Shown here one piece after another: positions 37,201 to 50,100 of a DNA stretch of 64,000 nt. The translations under genes were made by a program, and so were the position numbers. How positions within the stretch are numbered: position 1 is the stretch's first letter; each line of letters starts with the position of its first letter. A model generated the notes under the pieces. It was not told the origin of the DNA and made no database searches. It was given only the letters and a program-made list of their open reading frames with translations. This DNA is from Hymenolepis diminuta. Its lineage: Eukaryota > Platyhelminthes > Cestoda > Cyclophyllidea > Hymenolepididae. The DNA is taken from assembly GCA_900708905.1 (NCBI GenBank), contig CAADRB010000039.1, positions 525,077-589,076 on the forward strand. Reading direction: 5' to 3'.

Positions 37201-40200
37201 GTAAGTAAATTACTTCCAACTTTCTGCATTCATTTGTTAGGGAATCAACCTTTCAGTTAAGAATGCCCATGAATACTGAGCTTTTTGGCGAGTTGATTTA
37301 ATTGAGCGGTCGGTCATGCCATCTCGATAGTTTTGTTTTCTTGTATAGATAAAAGCAAGGAGTAATAGCTGTTTTACCTTTTCATTCTCAGATTTACTAC
37401 GTCCAATTCGAAGACGTAACCTCCCTTCTTTTAACTGGAAAATTCGCTCGGGAGCACCGTGAAAGAGTCCCCTCAGATTCTCCGGACCGCAAGGTTATTT
37501 TTGACTTCATAGTTTCTACTTAAATAACGTCAAATTATACCATCTAATGATCCGCTTACCTTTTAGAAACCCCGAACTGAGGATGCAGGTAAAGAAACGT
37601 CAACAGCGGAGGACAAACTTACAGAAAAAACTGAGGAGCCTCCCATAAAGACAGAATACAAAGAAAGAAATCAAAATAAAACACCTATGAGTCAAAGAAA
37701 AGAGCGTCGTAATGAGAGGTATTTGGCAATGACTCCTGAAACACGTCAGAGGCGACAGCAAGAAAAACAGGAGCAGTGGAATGAGATCCGCAGATTCCTC
37801 TGTCCCACTGAGGCCCAACTCTCACCAGGGATGGAAGACAGGCCCGACTGCCTAATTGTAGCCACCAAATTCTATCCGGTGGAAATCACTCTTTTGTTGA
37901 TGCAGTTTCTCCCTCCTGGTCGACCGTTTGTTGTTCATTCTCATATCTTCTCGGTGAGTTAAAAATGTCCCTTTGTTTTAGTTATTAGGTAACAAGCTAG
38001 AAGTCCCAGTAGTAATCTTGCAGAGTAAACCAACATAAAAAAAACTCCGTAATATGGCAACTTAACACAGAAACCAATAACTCAAAGCAGAATACAAGAC
38101 ACGTTATGGTGAACACGCGTGTACCAACGAAAGCAGGTGTGGTTTAAACAAATAGGCATAATTACAGAGTGTCTTTTCTCAGTGGGAAAAATAAGAAGGA
38201 AATTGCATTATTATTTATAGGAATATTGAATGCGGGAGAAAATAATTATTCTTCTAGAATCTCTCATCGTGAGCAATTCATCCCGTAGGTCTTCGAGAAC
38301 GGATCAACTATCTACACGCATTGGAACCATAATTTGATCTCTTGAGATCTAGGTGGGGGAATATAAATAAAAATAAACGTATGAAGTAACGAATATAAAA
38401 AAAGGATAGCGCTTATTGTACTGGGATCCATCAGTCTTAGTCGGAATTGATTATGAGCTACGTGTCCTTACTAACCTCAATATCGTAAATCATACTCCCA
38501 TGCCGGTTTGTGATAATTTCATCTGCCGACTGTCCCAGTCGATAATCAAGAGTTCCCCCTTCCTTCGCTTTTTGTAAGCCTTATTAGTGTATCGGTGAAT
38601 CTTTCAGCTTATCCATTTTACTGAGGATGATACGGAGAAGTTCTGATGTGTTCGCTTGATCGTCGCTCCCAGAACTCCTTAAAAGTAGATTGATGTAAAT
38701 CGTGTTAACTTGACCAAAACCAGAGTCCTGGACAATCCGTGCGTCGAGAAGGTTCGATCCAGTGCTCCGATTGTTGAGCCTCTAGTCGCCAAGGTTAGTG
38801 GTACTACTTCTGGACATTTTGAATATGAATCAACCACAACTAAATACGTAATACCATTTACCGTCCTCACGAAGTCGACGTGTAATCTGATTCGCGGCGT
38901 TTCCATTTGTGGTCACAGCATGGAATTTTGACGAATCGGGGTTTTTGCAGCTTGCTGGCATTTGCTGCACTGGTGCATGAAATATTCGATTTCCTTGGCC
39001 ATGCCTGGCCATTGAGGGTACCCCTTGGCTATGAATTTCATCTGACTCATCCCAGGGCGGCTCGAATGAAACTTTCGTAGGACCTTATTTCTAGGAGCAG
39101 AAGTAACAATAACTTCATCCTAAAATATTAAACAAGAGTCAGTTACTGTTATTGAATCTCGCCGACGGTCAAACTCAAGCAGATCACCTTTTGATGGAAA
39201 TGAAAGCCACTTTGACTGGATAAACTTTAACGCTTGCCGTAGGATCGCATCTTTTGCCATTCCCCTTCGTATATCTTCTGCCGATACTGGTGTTTTTTGA
39301 ATCGACTCTACCAGTATGTGCTGAACATTTCTTTCGATCGACACTAGTGCAATCACTGTTTCTTTGTTTTCCACGTGCTGATTATCGATGCGGCGAGATA
39401 GACCATCAGCTTGAACGAAATCCTCCGTTTTCTGGTACCTGATATCGTAGTCATAACCTATAACGTGGATGTTCACCATTGAAGACGATTTGCAGAATGC
39501 AATAGGACTCATTTTCTTGAGCCAACTATTGACAACAACGGCTTGTGGTCTATTAGTAATGTAAATCGCCTGCCATATATATAATATTTATGGAATTTTT
39601 TTACTTCACATATAATGGCCAGTGCTTCCTTTTCGATTTGTCCGTAATTCTTTTTTGTCGGGGTTAGAGTACGAGAGATATGTGCGATCGCTTTTTCAGG
39701 GCCATCTGGGGAAAATGTGGGAAATGACTGCTCCAATTCCATAACCGGACGTGTCAGCTTCGAAGACCATGGACAGGCTTGGATCATAGTGTGTTAATAG
39801 CAGTTCCAAATCCAGCCTCTTCGCATGCAGGTGATCATTTCCACGGCGTATATTTGTGCAGGAGTTGATTAAGGGAGGTCTATTTTCTGTAAAGCAGACA
39901 AGAAAGAATTATCATAAGATATTAAGCAAAGAAAAGAACGAAGCAATTCCTGATTTGTTGGAGCGGGCATCTGGTAACAGCACGATTTTCATCGCGATTG
40001 GGACGGCGGCCAGTTGAATCAAAAATGAAACCAAGATATTTAACGGAGGTTAGTAAGAACTGGCATTTATCGGCCCGAAAGTGGAAGCCATATCTTTTAA
40101 TACGCTCGAGGAGTTTTTCGACGCGGCTTCACGGTTCCTCCTCCGATTTATCAACTACGATGATGCCGTCCAAGTAGGCTGCGGTACCCACTAGCCACAA

Positions 40201-42715
40201 TATCATGATGTCCATAATATCCCGAAAAATCGCTAGGAATGTCCTGATTCTGAAAGGCAATCTCGTATACTGGAATAGTCCCGATGAGTGTTGATCATTA
40301 GAAGCTCACGACTCTATTTCCACTTCGACTAGAAAGTAGACATCCTAAAGGTCCATTTTCGCGAAGAACCTTCCGCCATTCAGGATCGTGCAAAGTGTCT
40401 GTTACGGACAGTGGATGGTGATCATCCTCCAACGATGAGTTATACCTTGTGGAGGAATCTGCTCAAATAGGTGTCGGCCCATTCGCCTTTCGTAGTACTT
40501 CGATTGGGGCAGCCCATTTCGAATATGTAATAGGTTGCAATACGCCCATCTGCTTTAAACGTATCCGTTCGTCCTCGGCAATCTGCATAATTGTAATAGG
40601 ATCACACAATTTGCTCCTGGTTTTAGAAATAACTTAACTGTTGTGCGTAGACACCTTCCCAAGGTGCCTTTGAACACAACTGCGAATCGCTTATTCTCCT
40701 TCATTTGCATTTGTTGGCAGGTTACGCTTTGGATTTTCGGCTGGAGAACGTTGAACATGTCGATTAAGCCTAACCCAAGGAGGCTGATATCGCGACCAAA
40801 TACATAACATACCATGGTGGCGATTTTTCCTTTGAAGATGGCCTCAAATTTAACCGCTCTCGACAGTTGCATTGCATCACCTGAAGCACTAGGTGGTTTA
40901 AAAAGAAGAGCATCTAGCTTGGAGCTACCAAGAATTTTCCAAGCCTCATCGGAAACTATAGTGAAGTTCGATTCACTGTAGACCTACAACTCAACAGGTA
41001 CCCCATTAATGCATATTGTTTCATGGTGGCGTCTACTTACATTAATCCGCATCGTGGTTCGTATGCTGTACGATTGGCAAGGTCGAGCGTGATAGGGACT
41101 CCTGTAGCTTGATTACAGTCGTCGTTGACAACTGGTGATTCAACAGAATTTTCAGTTTAGGAGAATTTTATAAATATCTTATGACTGTCTTCCTTCATTG
41201 GCTGCGCTATCTATCCAAAGTGGCTTAACAACAATGGCTTGAAGAGTCTCCACACAATTATCTGCATCTGCATTGACTCTAGGGTCCTGTGGAAAAACTT
41301 GGGGAGTCTTGATGTGTCCCTCTCTCACTGCCAATCACTATTACAGCGCGTCTTTTCATTTCATTAGTTAAAGTAGTATCTGCCTTGAGATTTTCTGTTA
41401 TAAAAAATATGTTAATTATTATTGGATTAGGTTAAATTGCAAAAATTTAAGTGCTCTCAGATACTTTACGCACCCCGTATTCTGAAGCTGAAAATTACTA
41501 AGTGCTACTGTGAGATCTTTATCTGATGAGAACAAATGTTTCATAATTTACCCTTCTTAATCTGATCTGGAAAATAATATTAAAAGCTTCACATCTTTAC
41601 GCCCCACTCTTATTTTAAAAGAACATTAATTTTGTCGATCATATACATTAAAAATACAACTACACTTATTGGGGCTAAATGACAATTTCTCAATCAGGAG
41701 ATTCCAGGACTAGAATAGCTTTTTGACATTACTTTTATTCATTGTAATTCATCATATTTTTAGATGAGTTCGTTTCGTTACTGAATACATAATAAGACTT
41801 AATAAAATGTATCCATTAAATGAACTTGAATCACGCGTGCAAAATGTGATATGTAGACAAGTAAGCATCAGACGAAATTTGCAGATTGAGATCTGCTAGA
41901 CATATACGTTCAGTATTGATATATAAGCTGTTATTTCTGAAAGCAATGTCGCCAATAACGGACAAGCAGATGCACAGTTATAGCAGAGAGGAAATAGTTT
42001 GGGAAATGAGTGGGGAGATTTGGTTCGTGAGAATCTAGATGGTCAATTCTCCGCCCGAAGAAAATTTGCTGGTTTTTCAAACGATTATTTGAAGAGGCTC
42101 GCAATGAATTCGATATTAAAACTGAGGATGACATTCTGAGATGTGTTGTTTCCTCCTTCTTGTCTACAAGACTTAAAATAACTGGGAATCCGGTTGATTA
42201 TTATTACGTCTGAGGAAAAATGATCTTTCTTTGGGAATTTTCGAGTAAAATTGACAGCTTCGAACTGTTTTTATTAAAATACCTCTGAGGTGGGGACTTA
42301 ATCTTTAAAAAGAAGGAAAGCGACCATTGTCAGCTATTTTAGCCATAATAATTCGGTCAAACCAGTGATTTCCCTGGCCTTTTGATACTTATTAATTGTT
42401 TTGTTAACTAAAGAGATATCACCAGGTTGATTATGTTCTTTTTTTTAATAGACTCTGGTGGATCTCTACAACATTTTGAAGCGTCGAGGTAGTTGTACAC
42501 AGTTGCAACTTCATGACACCTGGTTAAGACCGATTCAAGTCCTGCCGAATCGGACCCATCCAGTGATGAAAATGACCGCTAGTGGTGGAGGCTTCATTCT
42601 TCGAGGGTACACAGTTCAGCGTCTTGAAGATCCAGACGCCCACCTCACCAGATTTACTATGCGGGCTTCCACAAAACAACTGTTTGATGAAGGACTTATT
42701 TCTTACTCGAAGTAA
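34235..42715 (+). CDS. TRMT6: tRNA (adenine-58-N1)-methyltransferase non-catalytic subunit TRM6
   Basis: This is the RNA-binding partner of TRMT61A in the nuclear m1A58 tRNA methyltransferase (yeast Gcd10/Trm6). Eight exons: 34235-34247, 34354-34438, 34508-34751, 34828-34994, 36635-36848, 37392-37493, 37567-37953 and 42452-42715. All splice sites are AG/GT and the phases close to 491 residues, near the length known for animal TRM6. Family-like segments: [20 protein letters not shown] (about 96-117), STTF and then [29 protein letters not shown], a Lys/Glu-rich insert (about 276-335), [16 protein letters not shown] and the C-terminal [16 protein letters not shown] with SGGGGF-like SGGGF. No SAM-binding GxGxG motif is seen, as expected for this subunit. 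The first coding exon has only 13 bases (Met-Ser-Cys-Val). The last intron holds an antisense Ty3/gypsy relic. Confidence 0.93.
38430..41140 (-). mobile_element. Decayed Ty3/gypsy LTR retrotransposon pol region, antisense in TRMT6 intron 7
   Basis: On the minus strand, pol domains follow in the order protease, reverse transcriptase, RNase H, integrase, which is the Ty3/gypsy order. A retropepsin-like tract (about 41030-40760) has lost the Asp-Thr/Ser-Gly triad. The reverse transcriptase catalytic box near 40150-40190 reads YLDG rather than YLDD. RNase H (39509-39787) includes [14 protein letters not shown]. The integrase part (about 39090-38565) has a CSKC zinc motif and the core start DFV with VVVDSYSK. 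Several stops and frameshifts break the frame, so it is inactive. No flanking LTR pair was identified, and gag was not found. Confidence 0.87.
41955..42080 (+). repeat. Dispersed repeat family B, 5' block (in TRMT6 intron 7)
   Basis: It shares GGACAAG, GAT, CAG, TAYAGCAGAGA, GAAATA and GTTTKGGAAA, in order, with 50216-50330; a part also matches 56535-56600. It lies beside the gypsy relic but does not look like part of it. Confidence 0.45.
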
Positions 42716-42742
42716 CAAAGTGTTGTACATATGTTGATAATG

Positions 42743-42748
42743 AATAAA
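42743..42748 (+). promoter_or_regulatory. Poly(A) signal AATAAA of TRMT6
   Basis: The canonical hexamer lies 28 bases after the TAA stop of the last TRMT6 exon, which implies a very short 3' untranslated region. Confidence 0.75.
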
Positions 42749-42759
42749 TTAAACAATCC

Positions 42760-45700
42760 AATCAGCTTTTAGAAAATGATTCTCCTTTACGAACGTCGCT
42801 ACCTCTTTTAATTTGAACTGATTGGCTTTGTATACGAGTGAAATTGGAATTTTCCGCTCAAATCCAATTTGAGATTATATTTCAGTGTTAGGTCCCTTCA
42901 TCGTAAGAGTTAAAGGTATACACTTATTGGAGGAAGAAGAGAGTTAAAGAAAATTAAAACATTTTGCTTTAGCTTAATTCGTGGTTGAGGTATCTGAGGT
43001 GCGTCGACTTCCGTAGGAGTTTAGTAGAATTGCATGAACATAAGTGCTTTTCGTAATCTTAATCTGTTTGATAGCAGAATAAGGTTTGCATCCATAGCAG
43101 CGCAAGTTTATGCGGCTGAGTTCCTCTCAGAGCTGTTATTTGTTAGTTCAAATTAAACTGCTAGGACGTCAAATCGAATGCTTTCGGTGCATTTATAAGC
43201 TTCATCCCTCATGCACTGGGTAATCGAATATTGAATTTATGCAATTTCATCCGGATAGGAAGGGAAAATTCACCAAGAGGGAGTAAGTACGCTTAAGAGG
43301 GGGATAATTAGGCATTAAAAGTGAAAGTTAGGGAATCTAGTGGATTCTATTTCATCTGGTCACCGAATTCATCAGACTTGTTCTTTCCTATCACCATCTC
43401 GTCCTACATACGGAGAACCTGTATGGCAAGCATTCATATGACTGCATCCAGCCTATTTTCACATAACTTTCATACCACCCATCTACTGGACAAAGGAGTC
43501 AAGAGGTCGTCTTTGGATTCGGGGCAATCCATCCACTAGTGCCTTCTCATCTCGCTTTCAATTGCAAAAAGTTAATGACCCCAATGGTCAAGACGTTTAA
43601 TTTCTCTTATACGCGCATCTTTCAACTATGGATGGTGTTCAGTAATGCAAGTAATGGGATTCTTGGATTATCGCGATTCATCATCCAAATTTCGCCTTCG
43701 CTCCCATCTAACACCTGTTTAGCATCCTCCTAAAGTTATTCAGTATCTTACTCAGTTCATTGTGCGTTCAGATTTGGAGACATTTGCTTTAGTTAAATGA
43801 GATTTCTATAGCATTTTGGCTAACACTTCTCTGTGAAGACTCGTTAATAGATTTAGCCTTTGTCTGTAATCGTGTGGGAAGGCCTCTCAGGGAAACTTTT
43901 TGGCATTAATAAAATACTAAACTTATGAGACGGTGTTGGGGCCTTTTCAAGGAACTACTCTAATTCAATCTCACTGAAAGTATTGTCCTGCTCGACTCAC
44001 TTAAGTTTCGCTGGTGACAACAAAGTTATCGACGATAGAAGATTGTCGCATTTAGCAAATTTATGGAAGAGAATTGCAAATAGACCGTCAGTACTCAACT
44101 TATTCCATTTGTGAATGATTTGTTTCAGACTAATCCTGCTCCCTTTCGCCAATTTCCCAAAGTAGGTCGAATCATCTCAAACCACATTCCCATGCCAAAT
44201 TAGCGAATTTTTAAGGAGAAAAAAACGTTAAAGATAAATAACAGTGTGACTCAGAGGTACAGATCATGTCTTATTCAACTGGGACCAAGAAAATGAGTGA
44301 AAAGGAAACACATGAGTGGTTTGAGCTCGATTGAGCTGAATTTTTCAAATAAATAGGCTAGAATTAGTAAATTTTGCTTTTAAGGTTTCAAATAATATAC
44401 GAAATTGTGGTATTCTGAAGTATACTCGCTAAGAAATTTACCAATGGTAGTCAAACCAATAGCACAGAAGTCCAGAGGATTGAATAACACCAGGAAAATA
44501 TTAGAGTAAGAATTAACACAGTGGTACTGTAAGGACAAATTAGGAATGCGGGGGTGTGTAGATGTGTGTCGGCAGGGGTTCTAACAGAGTTTAATGGCCT
44601 ATAATAAGGTGGCTGTGCCCTTAATTTTGTCAATAGTGAATGGGGCTGGAAACCACACACATGATTGGATATTTGTTAGCATAACGTATCATACATTAGA
44701 ATTTCATTATTTGAATAAATATGACGACACACAACATACGAATATTTGTCAAGGGGGTGAGTGGGCCATTATACGGTCCTGACGTGTAATTAAGTCTGGA
44801 ATGGATCAGATTTTAAGTCACTACAAAAATATAAGCACAATACGTGTTGAAACAAAGGGGAAGATTTCAACAAACTTTTCCCCCATAGTTGCTTAATTAC
44901 GCTACACAGTCTCATTCAACTCTTCTTGCAGTTTTGAGCTTGATTGTGAAAAGAGTTTTTGAATTGTTTTATTCTGAGAAACGCAATGAAAAGTATTTCT
45001 CTTGTTATAATACGGACTCGCAGTTAATATGGAAAACACAAGTCTTGTTCACGAAGATTGCAAGGGTTTCGTACAGTTTAACGTATGAGAACGATATAAA
45101 TCCCCGTTGGAAATTTTAAGGTTTCTAACGTTACAGAGAGAAATTTTAATGAAGTTTTCGTGAGGAAGGGACTCTGCTTTGTAATAGGTGTGTTTCATAT
45201 TGATAGAGGACGCAACTAAACATAGCCAGTCCAATATGTGAGCGGGCAATTTTCCTAATCTGTATGTGGCAGAAGCATGACAAACAAATTACTCAAGACC
45301 AGTTGGCTGTCATCATCAGCAGAAGGTATCGCAGTGGTAATCAACTTCTGTTTTCCCAACTGCTAATTTAGATCTCGAGTTCTTTATAACATCCTCTCTT
45401 GCAAGTAAAGAACAAGGAGATCGGATTTTCCTTCTGAGGTTATTTACAACATTGATAATCAATCTTGAATTCCTTTTATAACTCTGAGACTGGAGGGATC
45501 ACTAAAACCAAGAAAGTCACTGGAGATAGCGGACATGGGTCACATAACGATCATTTCATCTCACATAATATTAGCTTATATTACGTCCATTAAATTAAGG
45601 AAGTCGTATTGAAGAAACGACTTAATCAAGAAATATCTAAATTACAATATCACATTTGGTGAGCAAAGAAAACCGGACAGTGAAATCTGGAAATCTCGAT

Positions 45701-47060
45701 CCTGAAAACAACGCTTTCTGCAAAATACAAATTAGAATTGGCAACGCTTTGTCTATAAAGCCTTCTTGACTTGAGCATCTGGAAGTATTTCATTCAGTTA
45801 ATACCTGAATGGCTGTATGGCAATTGCAGGTAATGGTTCTCAAGATTGAAGCTTGTACTTGTTTGGATTTTCGTTTTCCAGAATTTCACAACCCAGAAGA
45901 AGAAGCCACGTATCAGAATTTATCGATTTCAACAGATTTGGCAGTGGGTCCACACCCAAATTTGGTTTTTTAGAGCTCTTGATGAGCATAAGTAGCGATT
46001 TGCAGTTAATACATTTTGTCTTCTAATTTCGAAAACATTGGCTAATATGAATTAAATTTAACATATGACATAAATATTACACTTAATCCTTTAAGAGATA
46101 GATCACAGACCATTGCAAATCTCTAAAACAGAAAGATGAAATGCCGCTATAAATAAGTGTATCGCAATGGGAGAGGTTATGGATTTGATGCTTATCATCT
46201 CAGATACTGCTAGTAAAAACTCAAAGGAGAAAATTAGTTAATTATCAGTTATAAATAAATTATTATTATAAATAGAGTGAAGTACTCATTAGAAGTTTCA
46301 AAATATCTCCCCTTTGTATATTGAAAGCGCATTCCATAAATGGACTTTGGAATTGTTCTAATAGTCTTGTGAAATTCCCTCCTTCTATGATCTCATGTTA
46401 GACTGTCCAAGATATGATGGTACCTTGAAATTGGTCTAAGATCTTAAATTAGAACTCGCTCTGGATGAATCCTTGTAAAATCATGTAAGCTGGTATCATC
46501 CTGTTATCTTGACCAATTAAAGAAAAAATTTCACTCTAAGATGAGGTGATCTTTTAAACTTGGTCAAATCGGAGGTGATTTTTCGATTATCAGTCGAAGT
46601 TGAAATGAATGTGAAATGGGATGTTAATGGCATACTAATATAAGCCTTTACTCCTGAAAATCGGCGTTTGCAGCGAATTTCATTTACTTACTACATGAAA
46701 CAATATTTTAGTGACAAAAAGGGGCATTTTTAGAAAACTTTGTCTTAAAACCGAATCTCCTAACTTACATTCCTCCCACCTCCCCTCCCCTCGCATTGGA
46801 TTGGAGGTCATACACACTTTGTCCAACGGATGAACTAAATAACTGTTTGTTGATCACAAATAAATTTCGCTCCAAATCAAAGGGCTCGCTCAATTGTTTT
46901 GTAGATAATGTTTGTTTCTCGCTATAAATCCCACGAGATGTTTGTCAAATAGCACGAAAATGAAACTTCTAAGCCGTAGCAGTAGATCCATTCTACATTT
47001 GTGCCATCCGTATAAACACAGTTACAGACTTAAGTTCATGAAGTAGATTGTTTACCATAT
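42760..47060. other. Intergenic region between TRMT6 and the nidogen-like gene
   Basis: Short open frames only, for example at 43321-43733 (+), none with recognisable domains. A C-rich segment near 46770-46800 precedes the nidogen-like promoter by about 270 bases. No RNA gene or clear mobile element was seen. Confidence 0.5.
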
Positions 47061-47069
47061 ATACAAGTA

Positions 47070-47076
47070 TATATAA
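47070..47076 (+). promoter_or_regulatory. TATA box of the nidogen-like gene
   Basis: TATATAA lies 39 bases before the ATG at 47115 of a signal-peptide exon. A start of transcription about 30 bases downstream would give a very short leader. Strong TATA boxes are typical of highly or tissue-specifically expressed secreted proteins. Confidence 0.55.
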
Positions 47077-47114
47077 GCTAGTTATCAAGAGAGACTTCAA
47101 TTCGACAAATTATC

Positions 47115-50100
47115 ATGTTACGTGTTTTTCTCCTTGTTCTCGTCTTCCACTTTGCTCTTATCAACGCGGAATACTACGGAGCACCAAGTAAGTCTGTCCT
47201 TTTAATAAATTGACAATGTTCAAAATATGTATTTCGTTGGGTGAATCGATTAGCTTTGTAATTTATTTTTTTGAAGCCCTGAGTACCAAAAAGTCAGGTC
47301 AGGACTGGTTAGTTCATAACAAGATATCTTAGATTTTCTTATTATAATTTATTTATTGCATTTATTGTTATTTATTGCATTCAGTAACTATGGCGATCGA
47401 GCTTCTGTGCTTAATAAAAACTTTCACCAACTTTATCAGGAACTTCAGATGAATCATACTTTCAATTTAATGAGTTTAGGGGAGTGTGAAATTTTCAGAG
47501 TTGGCACTTCCAAGATGTCTTTCCTCCGTTGATGAGTTTGATGGTAATGGATTTTTTCTGGGGATTTGTAATTAATAAGATTTTTACCAAATCCATATCC
47601 CGGCATTGATTAGTTACTTATATAATAATTACCCAATAAATAATTCCAGTCTAGTAGAACGAATCAAAGTAATATTTTATTTTTTTATAAAGCTCGGTTA
47701 CCAATTTTATAAAGTTACAAGTACTCAAACACCTGAAAGAAGAAGGGAGAAAACCTATAGCTCGAATAACAATAAAAAGCCAATTTGCTTAATCAGAATT
47801 GAACATATGATAAAAAATAATCTCGATGGTCACTCAATCAATGATTGTCTTTTGTGATCAGATGCAAACGCAGAAATCCAACAATCGATGGTCCAACCCA
47901 CGATGGTTGAAGCTTAAGAATTTACTTGAGTTTAACGAAAATATTTGATTCGTTTAACAAGGTTTAATGGGGGAACCATAATTCTAACCTATTTTCTTCT
48001 CCTTCGCAAATAAATATTTCCCATTTCCTCCTTCCGCTCTTCTTCCCTAAATTTTGGTAAATATCAGAATTAAATAGTCGATATTCTATATCAGTGTTTC
48101 TTTTTGACCCTCTTTATTCCTCATTTGAGAGAGTTATTAATTAATTTCCTAATAACAGATGTTGTGTTTAGTTTTTTAGTTTGAATTGAAGTGAAAATTT
48201 TGTCAAAAAAACATTTATTTAGTGTTCAACATAGTCACCATTTTTATTAATTACATCTTCCCCTCTTGCCATAAGCCTTCTGATTCCTTCTTCATAGAAT
48301 TCAGCCAGCTTGAACTCAAAAAAGAAACCAGCTTCATTTCGACCTCTTCTCTTGAAGTAAGCCTTCGTCCCATTTAATGATTCTGTAAGCTCCTGAAAAG
48401 TGAAAATCGGTTAGTGCAAGATCGGGAGAATATGGTGGGTGATGCGTGACTTCCCAGCTAAATTCTTCAACGAGATTTTTAGTCGCTCTTGAGGTGCGAG
48501 ATTTGGCATTGTCATGGTGCAGAATCACTCCTTTCCGATTCATCAAAGAAGGCCGTTTTTCCTGCCATTAACTGCTTTTAAACGAGTTAGCTACTGACAG
48601 TAAACTTCAGATGTTACTGTTTGATCGTCACTCATTAGTCCGTAATAAACAATCCCCTTCAAATCCCACCATACACACAAAAGAATTCGGGCGCAGTCCC
48701 GATTTGTCTCGGTTGTGAAATTGGCATTGAACTACGATTTAGCCACTGTCCTTTGTGCTTAACACTGTTGTAAAGGATCCACTTCTCGTCGCTGTCAGTT
48801 ATGATTCAGTCCAAAAAGGTGCCTGAAGCTCACCAGAACGCAGTGAGACACAACAGGTCACACCCTGTTGCCTGTTGATTTCGGACAAATGTTGTAGGAC
48901 CCATTTCCCAGCTTTTGAGACTTTGCCAAGTCTTAATTTCCCAATGTATGGTCATGTGGCTTACGTGAGGGGTTTTGGTCAGTTCTCTAGTAGTGCAGGT
49001 TGCATTTTCATTAATGGCAACTTGCAATTGCTCAGAATTGAGTTTTTTAGAGCATCCTGCTCTCGGTTCGTCTTTCAGGCTGAAGTCATCCTTTTTGAAA
49101 CGTGAAAGTGAAGACCACCTTCTGCAGGTCTTCTCATCATTTCCATAAGCGTCTCTGAGTGTTTTTGATATTGCCTGATATGCTCCTTATTTGGAGTGTA
49201 CATTATGGCTAGAGATAATTATTAATGAGGACAATTATCACACAATCTGAAAGAGGAAATAATGTTTTAATAATTATCATAGAGAAGCATACATCATTAA
49301 GAAGCTAAATTGAAGTAATCGTGCCCCAAACACACCGCTCAAAAATTGGGCAGAACTTCTGTTACAACCTGATACTTCTAAATTTCCTTCATTTTTAAAT
49401 ATATGAAAATTTCCACAAAGAAAAGTAAAATGGTTCCCAGTTTTGTTACTTAATCTCACAAAATCTCGAAGTCCCGAAACCAACTAAAACCAATATCAAA
49501 TTAAAGTCTGCGTGGAGGAAGTTTAACTGAATATCGGCAGAGCAAAGCGTACGCGAGTTTTAAAGCCATATCTGGCTGTTAACACGTGTGTTTTGAATGA
49601 TCAAAACAGCACCCTAAACTCTGACGTTTACTTATTACGCAAAATTTCGGCAGGGACAGTATCATCACGCACTTCCAAATTTGGCTTGATTTTCGCCGTA
49701 TTATCTAACAAAATTACTGTTTCAAATAATTAGCGACGGACTGGCTTCAACTGAGGATATCATCCACTATAGTTTATTAAAATTAGGTTATTTATCTCTC
49801 TTAGTCTGTGTATTCAGGACCCGGTGTGGAAATCCAAAAATCGATAATCCTTTGGACGAGGGATGAAGATTTGCTCAAGTGCACCAAAAAATATTCCGTT
49901 GACTATTCGGATAATGGTACTGCACATATGTATATTGAATTTATATTTGGTATGCAATTATACGCTTATTTATAAAGATAGTATAATGCGTCGGTGGCGC
50001 ATTGACCATCATGCACTTCGGTTATGTCGGAGGTCACGTGTTCAATTTCCATCAGTGTACACCAACTGCACTGACTGACATAGTGACAGAATTCGAGCCT

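Noticed and set aside
39254..39442. Plus-strand open frame inside the gypsy relic
   Set aside because: It is the shadow of the retrotransposon pol frame on the opposite strand.
43321..43733. Two consecutive plus-strand frames after TRMT6
   Set aside because: They follow the TRMT6 poly(A) signal, have no domain and show no splice or promoter context.
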